Origin: Eledone cirrhosa | Taxonomy: Eukaryota; Mollusca; Cephalopoda; Octopoda; Eledonidae | DNA length: 64,000 nt | Direction: 5' to 3' | Assembly: GCA_964016885.1 (NCBI GenBank) | Contig: OZ024742.1 | Coordinates: 119,758,016-119,822,015, forward strand | Shown here: positions 1 to 11,504 of the stretch, one piece after another | How positions within the stretch are numbered: the first letter of the stretch is position 1 | How the letters are laid out: each line of letters opens with the position of its first letter | Notes under the pieces: generated by a model | The model's database searches: none | What the model was told of the DNA's origin: nothing | The model's input: the letters and a program-made list of their open reading frames with translations, nothing else | Position numbers and translations under genes: made by a program

Positions 1-258
1 ACAGATGCACTCTTCTCAGTGAGGCAACTACAAGAGAGGTTCCTAGCTAAAAATAAACCACTATATTTAGCTTTTGTTGATCTAGAAGAGGCCTTTGATC
101 TATTATCTGGTGGTCCTTAAGGGAATTAGGTGTAGAGGAATCGCTTGTGAGGGCAGTGCAAGCTATGTACAGAGGAGCTATCAGTAAAGTGAGAGTATGA
201 AATGAGTGTAGCAAGGAATTCAAGGTACAGGTAGGAGTTCATGAAGGAGAATGTCTAT
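1..258 (+). mobile_element. RTE-like LINE reverse transcriptase fragment
   Basis: The stretch reads TDALFSVRQLQERFLAKNKP and YLAFVDLEEAFD, the first RT aspartate block, and is a diverged copy of 9605-9880 in this window. The motif FDRVPH is partly deleted and stops interrupt the frame. It is cut by the window start on the left and breaks off near 258. Confidence 0.85.
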
Positions 259-284
259 ATAAGGTACAACAGGAAATGTTTTTA

Positions 285-1115
285 ATCTGACAAGATTGAA
301 ATTAAAATCCAAAGTTTTCACTTCATTGGTTAGAGACTCGCTGTATATCGATGATTGTGACTTTGTTAGTCATACAGAGCATGGCTTGCAATTATTTATT
401 TCTTCATTTGATGCAGCTTGTGATGTCAATAAAAATGGTTCTTTGAACTCAGAAATATACTTGAGAATTCAAAAGGCTGAAAAATCTTTTGGGAATTTAG
501 AATCTTATGTGAGGTCACATATTAAAACCAAGACAAAAGTTTCTTTTGTGCTGTTGTCTCTTCTTTATTCTTCTGAGATATGGGGCATGCTATAAATGCC
601 ATATAAAGCTACATGAAAGATTTCATCTAAAATGTTGGTGCAGAATCCTGAAACTCTCATAAAACATCAGTGTCTGCCGTGAAAGAGGTCCAACTGCTGT
701 TGGTATTCCTTCAATTTAATCTTTAATCTTTAGAAACCAACTCAGATGGTTGGAGCAACTTGTGCACATGCATGACAAACATGCTCCCAAACAGTTGTTT
801 TCTGGGTTAGCAGTGCAAACCCAGGAAAAAATTTATGGATGCATTGAAGGATTGTTTGAAAAACATCGGAATTGATGCAAGAATTGATGTTTTGACAGCA
901 GATCATAATAATTGGAACTCAAAATTATGGGATTGTATGAAAAGTTTTGAGGAAAACAACATAAAACATGCCAATCTAAAACGTAAAATTAGGAAAAACC
1001 AGGTGGTTACAGAACATGAGAATGGCACTAAGGTTTCGTCTTATGAAGTTTGTGACAAAATATGCCTATCTCTTGCTGGCCATAAATCCCACACCAGAGT
1101 ATACAACAATCATCA
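285..1115 (+). mobile_element. LINE C-terminal half, second family, degraded
   Basis: Frame pieces read LVRDSLYIDDCDFVSHTE (the RT YADD box with Ala changed to Ile), then EIYLRIQKAEKSFGNLE, then QLRW, and from 835 DCLKNIGIDARID and LWDCMKSFEENNIKHANLKR. This order (RT catalytic box, thumb, LRW motif, C-terminal basic helix) is that of a widespread animal non-LTR retrotransposon. Several stops and frame changes make it dead. Confidence 0.8.
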
Positions 1116-1400
1116 TTATCATCCTCATTTTACATCCATTCTTCCACGCTAGCATAGGTTAGACGGGTTGTCCTGTTCTGGGCAGTGTCTGGTCGGCTGA
1201 CCTTGTCTTGTTCATACTGGAACTGATTCTTTCTTGATTTCTACAGCTGGATGCCCTTCCTAACACTAACCTCATTTACAGTGAGTGCTGGGTGCTTTAT
1301 TTCCGTGGTGCCTACACGTCCACTTTACAGTGTGGGCTGGGTGCTTTTTTGCTGTGGCACCTCCATGATCACTTTGCAGGGGGGGGGGGGGGGCATATTG
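1100..1400 (-). repeat. LINE 3' tail repeat (catcat / ggatgcccttcc family)
   Basis: It runs from a CAT-rich start through CACGCTAGCATAGG, CAGCTGGATGCCCTTCC and GTGAGTGCTGGGTGC to a G-run of about 14 at 1379-1393. The same sequence, opposite strand, forms the 3' end of the RTE-like LINE at 10900-11307. Other copies: 17750-17863, 22430-22620 and 42900-43130. Confidence 0.8.
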
Positions 1401-1504
1401 TCTATATGCTTCAGCTTCGGCTTGTATCCGTGGGAAGTCGGGTCTTCTGTATTACTGCGTGATGCCATGTCTCATATTAACTATAGCAGCTACTTGACAG
1501 TAAA

Positions 1505-1700
1505 GCCTAATCAATGCCACATCTGCCACATTTGTAAATCATAGGGAGGTTTAAAGAGACAAGTACATCAAGTGCAGGCACCACAGTCTTTGCCAAAAGT
1601 TACCTGTAGTTTGTGTGGCTGACTTTGTAATTTGTGTGCTTCCATACCTGGTTTAAAAAGCCACATAAGACACCATGCTGGAAATGATCTTCATATGGTC
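1505..1700 (+). mobile_element. LINE C-terminal zinc-knuckle tail fragment
   Basis: Frame pieces CHICHICKS and CSLCG, then ASIPGLKSHIRHH, form the C-x2-C ... GLKSH-x3-H tail that ends the LINE family seen at 285-1115. The copy is frameshifted. Confidence 0.6.
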
Positions 1701-2329
1701 AAGTTCTGTATTGAATATACAACCAACATGTATGTATATGCATCATCATTATCATCATCATCATCGTTTAATGTCCATCTTTCATATATATGTATTTATA
1801 CATCTATATGAAGCTTCCATGTTTTTATAGATGTGTTATAGTAATATACATGAATGCCAAAGACCTTTCCTTTGCTATTATGGTGCTATCTACCTTATCA
1901 TTCCATCATCATGTCACTTTCTGTTTTGCTGAGACTTTGCTACAGCTGCAATCATGGTCCACAGCTTTCAGCAGATTGTCTTGTAGAAATTCCCAATGTT
2001 TCTCTATGCTGTAGATTTGCATTTCTTATTGCTGTAGGCATCAATATACATACAGACATACACATATATACAAATTAATATCCATACATATATACATTGT
2101 CATCCTTTAATGACTCTTCTACAGATTACACACACGCACATATATATATACATTATCATCATTCTTTATACATCTGATTCTCTATGCTAGTATGGGTTGG
2201 ATGTGTCTTTTTCAACGCAGATTCCCTCTAATCATAATGATTTTTGTTGTATCCTCTGTGAAGCTTAGCATTCTGAGATCTTTCACTACTTTTGTCCAGA
2301 TTTTCCTTGGCCTTCCATATATACATTCA

Positions 2330-2430
2330 TATACACCCACATATATACATATATGCACACACACACATACACACAAGTGTGCGCACATGCGCGCACGCAC
2401 GCGCACACACACACACACACACACACATAC
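2330..2430. repeat. (TATACA)n and (CA)n microsatellite
   Basis: Mixed TATACA, ACAC and GCGCAC repeats ending in a pure CA run of about 28 bases. ORFs across it are low-complexity artefacts. Confidence 0.9.
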
Positions 2431-3133
2431 TCTCTTATTTAGTAGAATAAAGATTACTTTTGAATATTCTCACATATATAAACATGCATATTGAAAGTCT
2501 AAGAATATTCATGTGATGTAAATAGATCACTATTGAACAATTATTGAAAAGGTGTTTAGGAGAGGAAAATGGAAAGTTGTAATGTTTTTGCTTTCCTAAT
2601 AGCACAAGTAACATAATTGAAGTTAAACGGCTTCAACTAAGATTGCAGCCTAATAAAATAATAAAAAGCTTGGTGAAGATTTGACATATTCAAGAGTTGA
2701 ATGTAGCAATAGTAGTACCAATAAGTTTTTCATTGCTATCTAGCTTACATACTTGATGCATAAACAGTAGTAGTTGTAGTATTAGTAGTACTAATAGTTG
2801 TTGTTTCAGAAGTTTTAAGGACATAGACTTGTGAGATGAATAACTAATAATGACTATTGCTGCTAATGTATATGAATGCTGTAAAATGAATTTGCTCTTC
2901 ATTTTATTTTATCTTTATTATTCTAACTTCATTTAATTTGAATGCATGAATTATTTAGTAGAATAAAGATTACTTTTTGAATAGGTGTACAGTAATTTTA
3001 TATATTTACTGCTTTTAAAATTTTAACACATTTTTCTTTTTAACACATTTGTTTTCCATTAATATGGTTTAAAAATTGATAGTAAAATATTGATAACTAC
3101 ACGGTAATTTAGCTTTACTATTAGTTTAGTAGT

Positions 3134-3290
3134 TAACCCATTTGTTTCTATATTTCTAATGAAAGACTATGCCTATGATTTTCTATTTATTTGAGAGATA
3201 GTCAAGAATATAACTTTTTCGTTATTAAGCTGATGATTGGAACAGAACTTCACAAAGATTCTTACATAAAATTATAATGAAAGGTTTTTA
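3134..3290 (-). mobile_element. Short MITE-like repeat with TTAACCC end
   Basis: It begins TTAACCCATTTGTTTC and includes TTTCTAATGAAAGACTATGCC, the reverse complement of the end of the repeat at 49590-49716. Diverged. It belongs to the same family as 23473-23600. Confidence 0.5.
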
Positions 3291-3479
3291 GTTAAACATA
3301 AACACTTAAAAAAAAACATTTTTGTATCATAGAACCAGGGGCAATTCCAAGCAGTTAGGTACCAAAAGTCTATGGCAACTTTTATTCACAGTTGTATAAA
3401 TAACAGAAATTGTTTATAATTTTTTCAGAATGAAAATATAAACACATAACAAATACAATTAACTATTGCTGGCAACCTC

Positions 3480-4310
3480 ACAAATACAATGCACAAAAAT
3501 ACATGATTAAAACGAAAGAAAAAAAGAACCCCATCAATTCATCACTAAATGCAACAATCAGCTCCACATTATAAGGGTCAATGGAAAGTTTTGAGGCAAG
3601 CCAACACACTTGCGGCTTTACCACGGGTGATGGCAAAGCTACGGTGCTTAAACAACCAAGCACCCTCAGGAGCATCACTTGACACCTTGGTAAGGTGAAC
3701 CACCAATGATGATAAGAACTTTGGTGGAGCTGTCAGCGGCCCAGCTCTAACCAAACGTCTGAAATGCCACAGGCTGGAAAAAATAGTTGTTTGATAGTTC
3801 CCGGTATTTAAGGATTTTATTTTGTTTGGTAATGGAAGCAGTGACCCTCATATTTACTGCAGCATTCATGATGTGGGAGGGAGCAAAAGTGTCACTGACT
3901 GTGGCATCTCAGATGGGTTATCTGCCTCTTACCCAGGAATAAGGGGTAAAATCGTCTGATCTCTTCCCATTAATTCTGGAGAATCCAGTTGGCTCCAGAA
4001 ATGAGGGGATATTTAACCAAGCTAGGGCCTGCTTAATGATGAGGTTTAGCTCAGTGTGGCAGGCAAAGCAACCAACACTCAGGTGACAGGACAAACCATG
4101 GAGACCTGTGGAGTCGAGGGACCTACCACAGTGACATCTCATACCCCCCACAGTCATCGACTCCCACTCATAGTGCAATGGAGATGTGGCATTCATCCAG
4201 ACTAAGAAGACCACAAATGTTGGCATCAATACAGTTTTATCGACTGGGACCATGAGATGACTGCCATCTAATGTTTTGCAAAGGACAAGGGATAGTAATA
4301 TCATCAATGA
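3480..4310 (-). mobile_element. LINE-associated C-terminal domain fragment (HGLSC / DATxxDTFAPSH family)
   Basis: On the minus strand it reads MRCHCGRSLDSTGLHGLSC, then LEPTGFSRINGKRSDDFTPY, and after a stop DATVSDTFAPSHI. This C-x-C ... GLHxLSC ... LEPxG ... GKRxD ... DATxxDTF order is known to me from the C-terminal parts of non-LTR retrotransposon proteins in invertebrates. Two more copies, both minus strand, are at 33195-33510 and 55340-55905. Stops mark it as dead. Confidence 0.7.
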
Positions 4311-4739
4311 ATAGTTCTTTTAAGTATGAGTCAACTGAATATAATTGGTGATATAATATGACTTTTTCTATTTTGACTAGTTTAAACATATTTCCCTTTT
4401 ATCTAAAACCAGTAAAACATACTTCTGAAGAAGAATAAATTATAGGCTTTACAGAAATGGGACTTTGATCAGTTTTTAACAATGTTCTATTGATTCAATA
4501 GAAAATTAATTTGAAGGTTGATCAGTAACCACACACCTTAATGAATAGAATTAAAGTCATTTTATTTTAACACTCTTGGATGAATGGTCACGCATGTTAT
4601 TATTACCCATAATAATACCAATCACCCAGAGGCAGTAATTTGTCTTGCTTCCAATGATGTGTTTTGACTCAGGAGCCATGTTTCAATTAAAAAAATACCA
4701 TTTATATCTTCTTGTAACTATGTTTAGGGTCAGTTTATC

Positions 4740-5330
4740 TTCATCTTTATCACCTTCATCAACTTGATCATTATCATTTTTTAATTATATTCAGCTGTAG
4801 CATCACCTTCACTGCCATCTCTGTCTTTGTTAGCTTTTTCATTGTTGTGGTTGTCAGCATTAACCCTTTAGCATTTAAACCAGCTGTATCCAACCAGAAT
4901 TCTCTCACCTCTTTCTGTTCAAACAGGCCTTATATGGCTGCTCATCCTTTTTTAAGGTATTGTTCTCAAAATAAATGATACCAAAATCTCATGGATTCCA
5001 TATTATGTGAGATAATTATGTGAGATAAAGCCTTTACCATAAAATTACAACAGTAAATATAGAGTAATGTAAATGCTAAAGGGTTAAACTTCATCACTAT
5101 CACCAACAGTTTATTTTCATCAGCATCATCACCTTTGTTGTATTTGTCATTGTTGTAATCATAGTCAGGTTTGTATTTATGCTTGTTGTTATCCCCATCA
5201 TAGCTGTCATTGCCTTTGTGTTGTCATCACTTTTGCTGTGTTGTTTTCATTGCTAGTGCCATTCTGACTGCTAACATTATCATCTCAACACCTTCATTCT
5301 CTTCATCTTCCCCTGTCATCATTTTCGCCA
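4740..5330. repeat. Diverged CAT/TTG trinucleotide-rich tract
   Basis: Long run of imperfect CATCAC, TCATCA and TTGTTG triplets, interrupted by the MITE at 4860-5087. The apparent ORFs on both strands are low complexity. Confidence 0.7.
4860..5087. mobile_element. piggyBac-type MITE
   Basis: 228 bp bounded by TTAA on both sides. The ends read TTAACCCTTTAGCATTTA and TAAATGCTAAAGGGTTAA, a perfect 18-bp inverted repeat including the TTAA target. TTAA duplication with CCC-starting termini is the signature of piggyBac elements; there is no transposase, so it is non-autonomous. Confidence 0.85.
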
Positions 5331-5488
5331 TTTTCACTTTCATCTTCTTAATCAGTTTCATCGTCTTCCCCATAACATCCATTTTTCTGTGCTGATATAG
5401 GTTGGACAGCATCTATCAATTCAGTTTAGTTTTGAAAAGAAATAATCCACAAGCATCTTCACATGTAGTAAAGATGTACTCAACTTTG
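5327..5488 (+). repeat. Local duplication, copy 1
   Basis: 162 bp, starting GCCATTTTCACTTTC and ending GTACTCAACTTTG, repeated at 6997-7151 with two substitutions and a 7-bp gap. It contains CTGTGCTGATATAGG, like the tail of the local LINE family. Confidence 0.9.
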
Positions 5489-5819
5489 AATGACAGCTTA
5501 CATAATGTCAATTATAGAAACATAATCGGTAAACACAATTCTCACTGACATTGGTATGAATAATTCATTCTTGTTGAATACATTCAATTCAATACTATTT
5601 AATGTCATATTTTACACCAAAAATTCATGTTTTAATACAAATACAAATACAATGCAATAATAAAATTGTTCAATAAGTGTTACATTGAAGCACAAACAGA
5701 TATCTAAACATGTCAAGATATGTTAGAAATCACAAGCCAACAAGGGAATCTGTGTGGCTGCTTGCTATCTATATATAAATTTAGGTGAATTCCGTCTGTC
5801 TGTCCTTCTGTCAAACACC

Positions 5820-6010
5820 AGCGATGACTGAGGAAGGAAGGGGTAATGATGTCACACAATAGATATGATTGAGGAAAGAAGGGAGGATGACGTCACACAC
5901 TAGAGATGACTGAGGAAGGAAGGGGTGATGACGTCACGCACTAGAGATGACTGAGGAAGGAAGGGGTGATGATGTCACGCACTAGAGATGACTGAGAAAC
6001 AAAGGGGAGA
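5820..6010. repeat. 41-bp minisatellite with TGACGTCA motifs
   Basis: About 4.5 units of 41 bp (AGAGATGACTGAGGAAGGAA followed by GGGGTGATGACGTCACGCACT). Two units carry the perfect cAMP-response palindrome TGACGTCA (5888-5895, 5929-5936) and two carry TGATGTCA (5848, 5970). Whether these bind any factor is unknown. Confidence 0.9.
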
Positions 6011-6057
6011 TGACAGACCAAACAGCGTCTAACATTCACTATGCTTGTGTGTACAAT

Positions 6058-6065
6058 CTGCACAT

Positions 6066-6092
<27 letters not shown>
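6058..6092. repeat. (CA)n microsatellite
   Basis: Pure CA run of about 24 bases with flanking ACATATACAC. Confidence 0.9.
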
Positions 6093-6096
<4 letters not shown>

Positions 6097-6205
6097 TAAG
6101 TGTCAGTGTGTTGAAAAAAATTCTAGTATTAGAAATAGCAATCAAATCTTTCTCAAATGACATTCTGTCACCTTAAAAAGGAAGGACATATTGCATAATT
6201 ATAAT

Positions 6206-6391
6206 TGTTTCTACTTTTGGCACAAAGCCAGCAATTACCCAGTGCATTACTGGTACTTTATTTTATTGACCCCCGTAAGGATGAAAGGCAAAGTTAACCT
6301 CGGCAGGATTTGAACCCAAACTGTAAAGGGCCGTAACTCTATGCTACAAACATGTTGTTCGACGTTCTACCGATACTGCCAATCCACTACA
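6206..6391 (-). mobile_element. tRNA-derived SINE (octopus OR-like)
   Basis: Read on the minus strand it starts GGATTGGCAGTATCGGTAGA (box A-like region), has GGTTCAAATCC-like box B (GGATTTGAACCC on plus), then GGTCGATAAAATAAA-type body and GCTGGCTTTGTGCC end. At least nine copies occur in the window in both orientations. Confidence 0.85.
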
Positions 6392-6723
6392 TAATTGTAA
6401 TGCTACATAGATAGAAAAATGGAATGGTCATTTCTAAAATTCCATTGATTACCAATCAAGTGTGACCTTGATCTAACAACATAGCACTGTTTAACTATAT
6501 GACAATCCTAAAGAAAAAATTACTTCTAAATGTATATATAACATTTATTAGCTAACAGCTACATAAACAATCTTTACTTGGAACAAGTAGCTACTATCTG
6601 AAATGATTTTATTCTTCTTAAACTGTGGCCATGGAATATTTCTTCCAGTGAAAGTTGTTTACACTTTTCACCACCCTCTAAAGTCCTTTCCAGTTTGATT
6701 TAGAGCTATTGTTATTTTACACT

Positions 6724-6955
6724 GTGGTGGATTGGCAGTATCAGTAGAGCATCGGACAGTGTGCTTTGTGGCATAGAGTTATGGTCCTTTGCATTTTGTG
6801 TTCAAATCCCACCGAGGTTAGCTTTGCTTCTCATCCTTAAGGGTCGATGAAATAAAATACCACTGAAATAAAATACCCACTGGGGTCTATTTAATCGAGC
6901 CCCCTTCCCCCGCAAAATTGCTGGCCTTAGGCCTAAAGCAGAATGTAATAGAGTA
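6724..6955 (+). mobile_element. tRNA-derived SINE (octopus OR-like)
   Basis: Starts GTGGATTGGCAGTATCAGTA, then GTGTTCAAATCCCACC (box B), GGGTCGATGAAATAAAATACC with a short internal duplication of AATAAAATACC, and GCTGGCCTTAGGCC at the end. Confidence 0.85.
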
Positions 6956-6996
6956 AAAGTGTACAATAAGGTGATCTGTATATATCCATGTGCCTG

Positions 6997-7151
6997 GCCA
7001 TTTTCACTTTCATCTTCTTAATCAGTTTCATCATCTTCCCCATAACATCCATTTTTCTGTGCTGATATAGTTTGGACAGCAATTCAGTTTAGTTTTGAAA
7101 AGAAATAATCCACAAGCATCTTCACATGTAGTAAAGATGTACTCAACTTTG
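6997..7151 (+). repeat. Local duplication, copy 2
   Basis: 155 bp, nearly identical to 5327-5488; it lacks 7 bp (CATCTAT region) after GGACAG and differs at two positions. Confidence 0.9.
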
Positions 7152-7544
7152 TACATTTTGTGCAACTTTGTACAGATTTTGGAACTTGCTTGGGCTTCAG
7201 GACATTGAGTGGATACTCTTTTGCAAGGAACTAATTAAGAGGGTGCACTATTGAAAAGCAGTGGGGTGGGGCAGGGCGTCAGTGTCACCCAGTATGCCCT
7301 CCCCTTGCCATCAGGCCTATCATGTGAACTTGTTGAAGGGTATTTAAGAAAGTGGTTTGCTTTTCTTATCATCTTAAAACAATATAAATGCTGTTTATCT
7401 TTCATCAGTTGGGCATCTGTATTGTAGCATCATGAAAGATACTCAATGATGTGAACACAAAGTAATTACAGATCATTTTTATATCATTTATATTTATGTG
7501 AATTGGAAAGTATGTTAAACCATACTACCTCATGTTTGTTGTCC

Positions 7545-7735
7545 ATGATAGACTCCATAATTCTAATATCTGCATTTTCCTCTAATCTGATTCATCATTG
7601 TTCAGACCAAACACTGTGGTATCATCCACAACCTTTATGATCCTAATGGGATTATTTACGATGCAGTTACAGATGATAAGTTCAGCATAAGGGGCTTGGC
7701 ACACATCCCTGTAGTACACTAGGTACCAGGTTAAT
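7545..7735 (-). mobile_element. CR1/L2-like LINE RT fragment
   Basis: The minus strand reads IIKVVDDTTVFGLNNDESD, the degenerate catalytic box of CR1/L2-type reverse transcriptases (usually KFADDTTVVGLI). Upstream on that strand is a short diverged stretch, and a stop follows NDESD. Confidence 0.7.
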
Positions 7736-8220
7736 AGAAGAAAATGTGTTAGTGTCTGTAAACATAGAATTTAGTTTGAAAAATTCTATATTTACATATT
7801 GTTTTTATACAGAACATAACAGCATTATTCCAATATTCAAATATCAGCTCATAACTGCAGTGCACTGTTAAATATTATATATTTGTATGCAAATGATGAG
7901 TTCATTTAATATTTTAAATAATTTTTTCTTTTATTATTTGATGTTTATTCACTTTTTGTTTTTGTATATATTTCATAGTCATTTTCTTTTGATGGAATTG
8001 GAGGGAATTTATTATGCATTGCTTTCAATAAAGTTTCAATTTTTTTTCAAATAGAATATTTATTTTCATCCTTTATAACCATTTAATTTGTTTGTTTTAA
8101 TTTATTAGTTCTGAAATGTTACTTGTAATTACCTTATTTTTTCTCATTTAGAAGATAAATATGTTGGTTTATGAAATCTGAATTTTAGAATATTGAGCCA
8201 TAATTGTTAACTAATTCCTT

Positions 8221-8221
8221 G

Positions 8222-8262
<41 letters not shown>
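8221..8262. repeat. (TA)n microsatellite
   Basis: About 40 bases of TA. Confidence 0.95.
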
Positions 8263-8263
<1 letters not shown>

Positions 8264-8299
8264 ATAATAGTATTGGTGCTCTGAAATAGCGATGTATAC

Positions 8300-8383
8300 A
8301 TGAATGTATGTATAGTATATTTGGCAATATACTGTATGTTTAATTAAACAGTATATTGCCAAATATACTATACATACATTCAT
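8300..8383. repeat. Perfect 36-bp palindrome
   Basis: Arms 8300-8335 and 8348-8383 are exact reverse complements around a 12-base loop (ATGTTTAATTAA). It is next to a TA run, like the other foldback sequences in this window. Confidence 0.9.
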
Positions 8384-8392
8384 ATATATATA

Positions 8393-11307
8393 TAGACTCC
8401 TGGAATTCTGTAACCTAACTATCTGTAACACAAACTTCAAAAAATGAGAAAACCACTTGATCACCTATAGATCAGGGGAACATGCCAGTCAGATAGATTA
8501 TATCCTTACTAGAAGATGTGACAAAGTGTCTGTTGTAAACATTAAATCCCTCCCCTGTGAAGAAGGCACCTCTCAACATAGGCTAGTAGTTAGTGACCTC
8601 ATAGTCAGGAATAGATGTACTCGACGACAAAGGAGGCCTACCTTGAGGAGGAGAATATGGAAGTTGAAGGACCCCATAGCCAGTGACAAATTTAAAAGCT
8701 TATTACTTGATGCCTTTGACAATAAGGAAGAGCAATTAGAGACGTGCAATATAGAGGAACAGTGGGAATTCTTGAAAGTGAACCTGCTGAAAGCAACGGA
8801 TGAAATCTGTGGCTGGAGCAGACCTATTGGCAGGAGGAGGGTAACTTGGTGGTGGAACAGTAAGGTGGAGGAGACAATCAAGGCCAAAAAGCAGGCTTGG
8901 AAAGTATGGAAGGATGGGGGAAGTAGAGAGAACTATCAAGTGGCCAAGAGAGAAGGTAGGAGACAAGTGTACCTTGCAAAAAGTGAAGCAGAGGATAGAA
9001 AGTTCAAGCATGTTCTACAACATGAGGACCAAAAACGTGGGGTGTTCAGGATTGCTAGACAATGTGCCAAGGAAAACCGTGATATTGTCGGGGAGAAGTG
9101 TATATGTAATGATAACAGTGTACTTGCAATCACTGATACTGATAAGAAGATAGCCTGGAAGTGTCACTACGAGAGACTATTAAATGAGGAGAATAAATGG
9201 GAAAAAGATAGTCTGCCCCAAATCGATCCAGTAGAATGACCAGCGGTGCAAGTTAAAGGTAGTATAATAAGTAAGGCAATCAAAGATATGAAGACAGGTA
9301 AGGTAGCTGGGCCTTCGGAGGTGGTTCCTAAGATGTTGAAGGCATCTGAAATGGTAGGACATACTATGGTCACCTGTATAGTTAACCAAGTAATACAGAA
9401 TGGGGTCATACCAAAAGACTGGCGTAGCAGCAGCCTCATTAACTGTTACAAGGGTAAAGGGATGCTCTAGATAGGGGATACTATAGAAGCATTAAGTTAG
9501 TTGACCAGGTCATGAAGGTCACAGAAAGAGTTATAGCGCAACTAATCAGAGAGCGAATTGATCTAGATGAAATGCAGTTTGGGTTTGTGTCAGGTAAAAG
9601 TACTACAGACGCTCTTTTCCTTGTACGACAACTACAGGAGAAGTACCTAGCTAAAAGTAAACCCCTCTACTTAGCTTTTGTAGACCTGGAGAAAGCCTTT
9701 GACAGAGTACCCCACTCCATTATCTGGTGGGCTCTTAGAAAACTAGGTGTAGATGAATGGCTTGTGAGAGCTATGCAAGCTATGTATAAAGAAACAGTCA
9801 GTAAGGTTAGAATTAACAATGGATATTGTTAAGAATTTAGTGTAAAAGTTGGTGTTCATCAAGGCATGGTCCTTAGCCCCCTCCTATTTATTATTGCCCT
9901 TCAGGCTATAACAGAGGAGCTCAAGACTGGCTTCCCCTGGGAACTCCTATATGCTGATGATCTAACGCTCATAGCTGAATCTATGGCTGAACTAGAGAAG
10001 AAATTTGAAACATGGAAGCATGGCCTAGAATCAAAAGGCCTTAAAGTTAACTTGTCTAAGACTAAAATTCTAGTTTGTAGAAAGGAAAATAGGGCACAGG
10101 TGCCCTCAGGGAAATGGCCATGCTCAGTATGTAGAAAAGGAGTAGGCAGAAATTCCATTTTATGTCCCAAATGCAAATTATAGGTACATAAAAGATGTAG
10201 TGGGATCACAGGTAAACTATCTAAGAACATAGACTCTATATGTGGCCGATGCTCAGATGCAATAAGTAGCAAGTGCCTACAGGATACTAGCTCCTTCTAT
10301 TGCCCAGATGGTTCTATAGAAATAGTGGACACTTTCCATTACCTGGGTGACGAAATCAGCAGTGGTGGAAGGTGTTCAGAATGGGATGGAAAAAGTTCAG
10401 AGAGCTTATACCGCTGTTGGCCACAAAAGGTTTCTCTCTAAAAATGAAAGGCAGATTGTATGATCCCTGTATACGAACAGCAATGCTCATGGCAGTGAGA
10501 CATAGGCATTGCGTGCAGAGGACCTGCGCAGACTGGAAAAGAATGAAGCATGCATGCTCCGCTGGATGTGTAATAATATTATACATGAACGGCAAAGCAT
10601 AAATGAACTAAGTGAGAAATTAGGAATAAGAGGGATCAGATGCTGTTTACTTGAGAGAAGACTACGTTGGTATGGTCACGTGATGCGCATGAAGGACGAC
10701 AGCTGTATAAAAAAGTGCAGGGCGATCAAAATTGATGGAAGTTACGAAGTAGGTAGACCCAGAAAAACCTGGGATTTGATAAATTCCGACCTTACACACT
10801 TGCACCTCTCAATGTCACTGGCCCTCAATGTCACTGGACCGAGATCTTTGGCGCTACACAATAATACAGAAGACTCACCTTACCTATATACAAAGTGAAA
10901 CCCACAGTCAGTAGGCACCTCTTAACCAAATATACACCCCAATCCACTACCCCTACCCTATCCTCCCACTCCCACCAACACCACCCCCTCTCTGTAAAGT
11001 TGGTACCACAACATCCAGTTCAAATAAATGAGATGATCAAGATTGTGTAGGTGTCACGACAAAAAAACACACAGTCCACGCTGTAATGTAGCCGTGTAGG
11101 TAAAACGGTAAAAAGTTCCGCCAATGTGGTTGGTGTTGGGAAGGGCATCCAGCTGTAGAAAACCTGCCAGATAGTCCTATATGAGCGAGACACGGTCACC
11201 CGACCAACCTTGCCTCAAGTGGGACAACTCCCGTCTAACCCATGCTAGCGTGGAAGATGGACGTTAAACGAAGAGGATGAAGATGATGATGATGATGATG
11301 ATATATA
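8393..11307 (+). mobile_element. RTE-like LINE, 5'-truncated, inactive
   Basis: In order it shows the end of an APE endonuclease (SGEHASQIDYIL, QHRLVVSDL), a linker, the reverse transcriptase with FVDLEKAFDRVPH (9677-9715) and YADDLTLIAE (9950-9979), a Cys/His finger (CSVCRKGVGRNSILCPKCK), and the C-terminal motifs LRWYGHVMRMKDD and GRPRKTW (10660-10770). Stops at 9237, 9468, 9830 and 10181 and at least two frame changes kill it. It ends in GATGAT repeats at 11276-11302 rather than poly-A, as RTE-clade elements do. It is the longest retroelement copy in the window. Confidence 0.9.
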
Positions 11308-11376
11308 TATATGAGTGTACTATAGGTTTGGTAGAAATATTCCAGTGTAAGAGCACTCAGTCCATAGGATAAGTTA

Positions 11377-11434
11377 AGTTACAACAGTGACATATACAGG
11401 TACTTTAGTACTTGTATATATCACTGTTGTAACT
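11377..11434. repeat. Near-perfect 28-bp palindrome
   Basis: Arms AGTTACAACAGTGACATATA and on, 11377-11404 and 11407-11434, with two mismatches and a 2-base centre. Probably the core of a foldback MITE flanked by TA repeats. Confidence 0.85.
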
Positions 11435-11504
11435 AATTATATATATATATAAGCCCACTGAATGGAAAAAGATGTTAATTTTTTCTGTTCAGTGAGCTTA
11501 TGCA

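Noticed and set aside
296..595. Open frame of 99 codons as a possible gene.
   Set aside because: It matches a LINE reverse transcriptase thumb with a mutated catalytic box, flanked by more LINE pieces.
6206..6391. tRNA-like A and B boxes as a possible tRNA gene.
   Set aside because: The same sequence occurs many times with a shared non-tRNA body and tail, so it is a SINE and not a tRNA gene.
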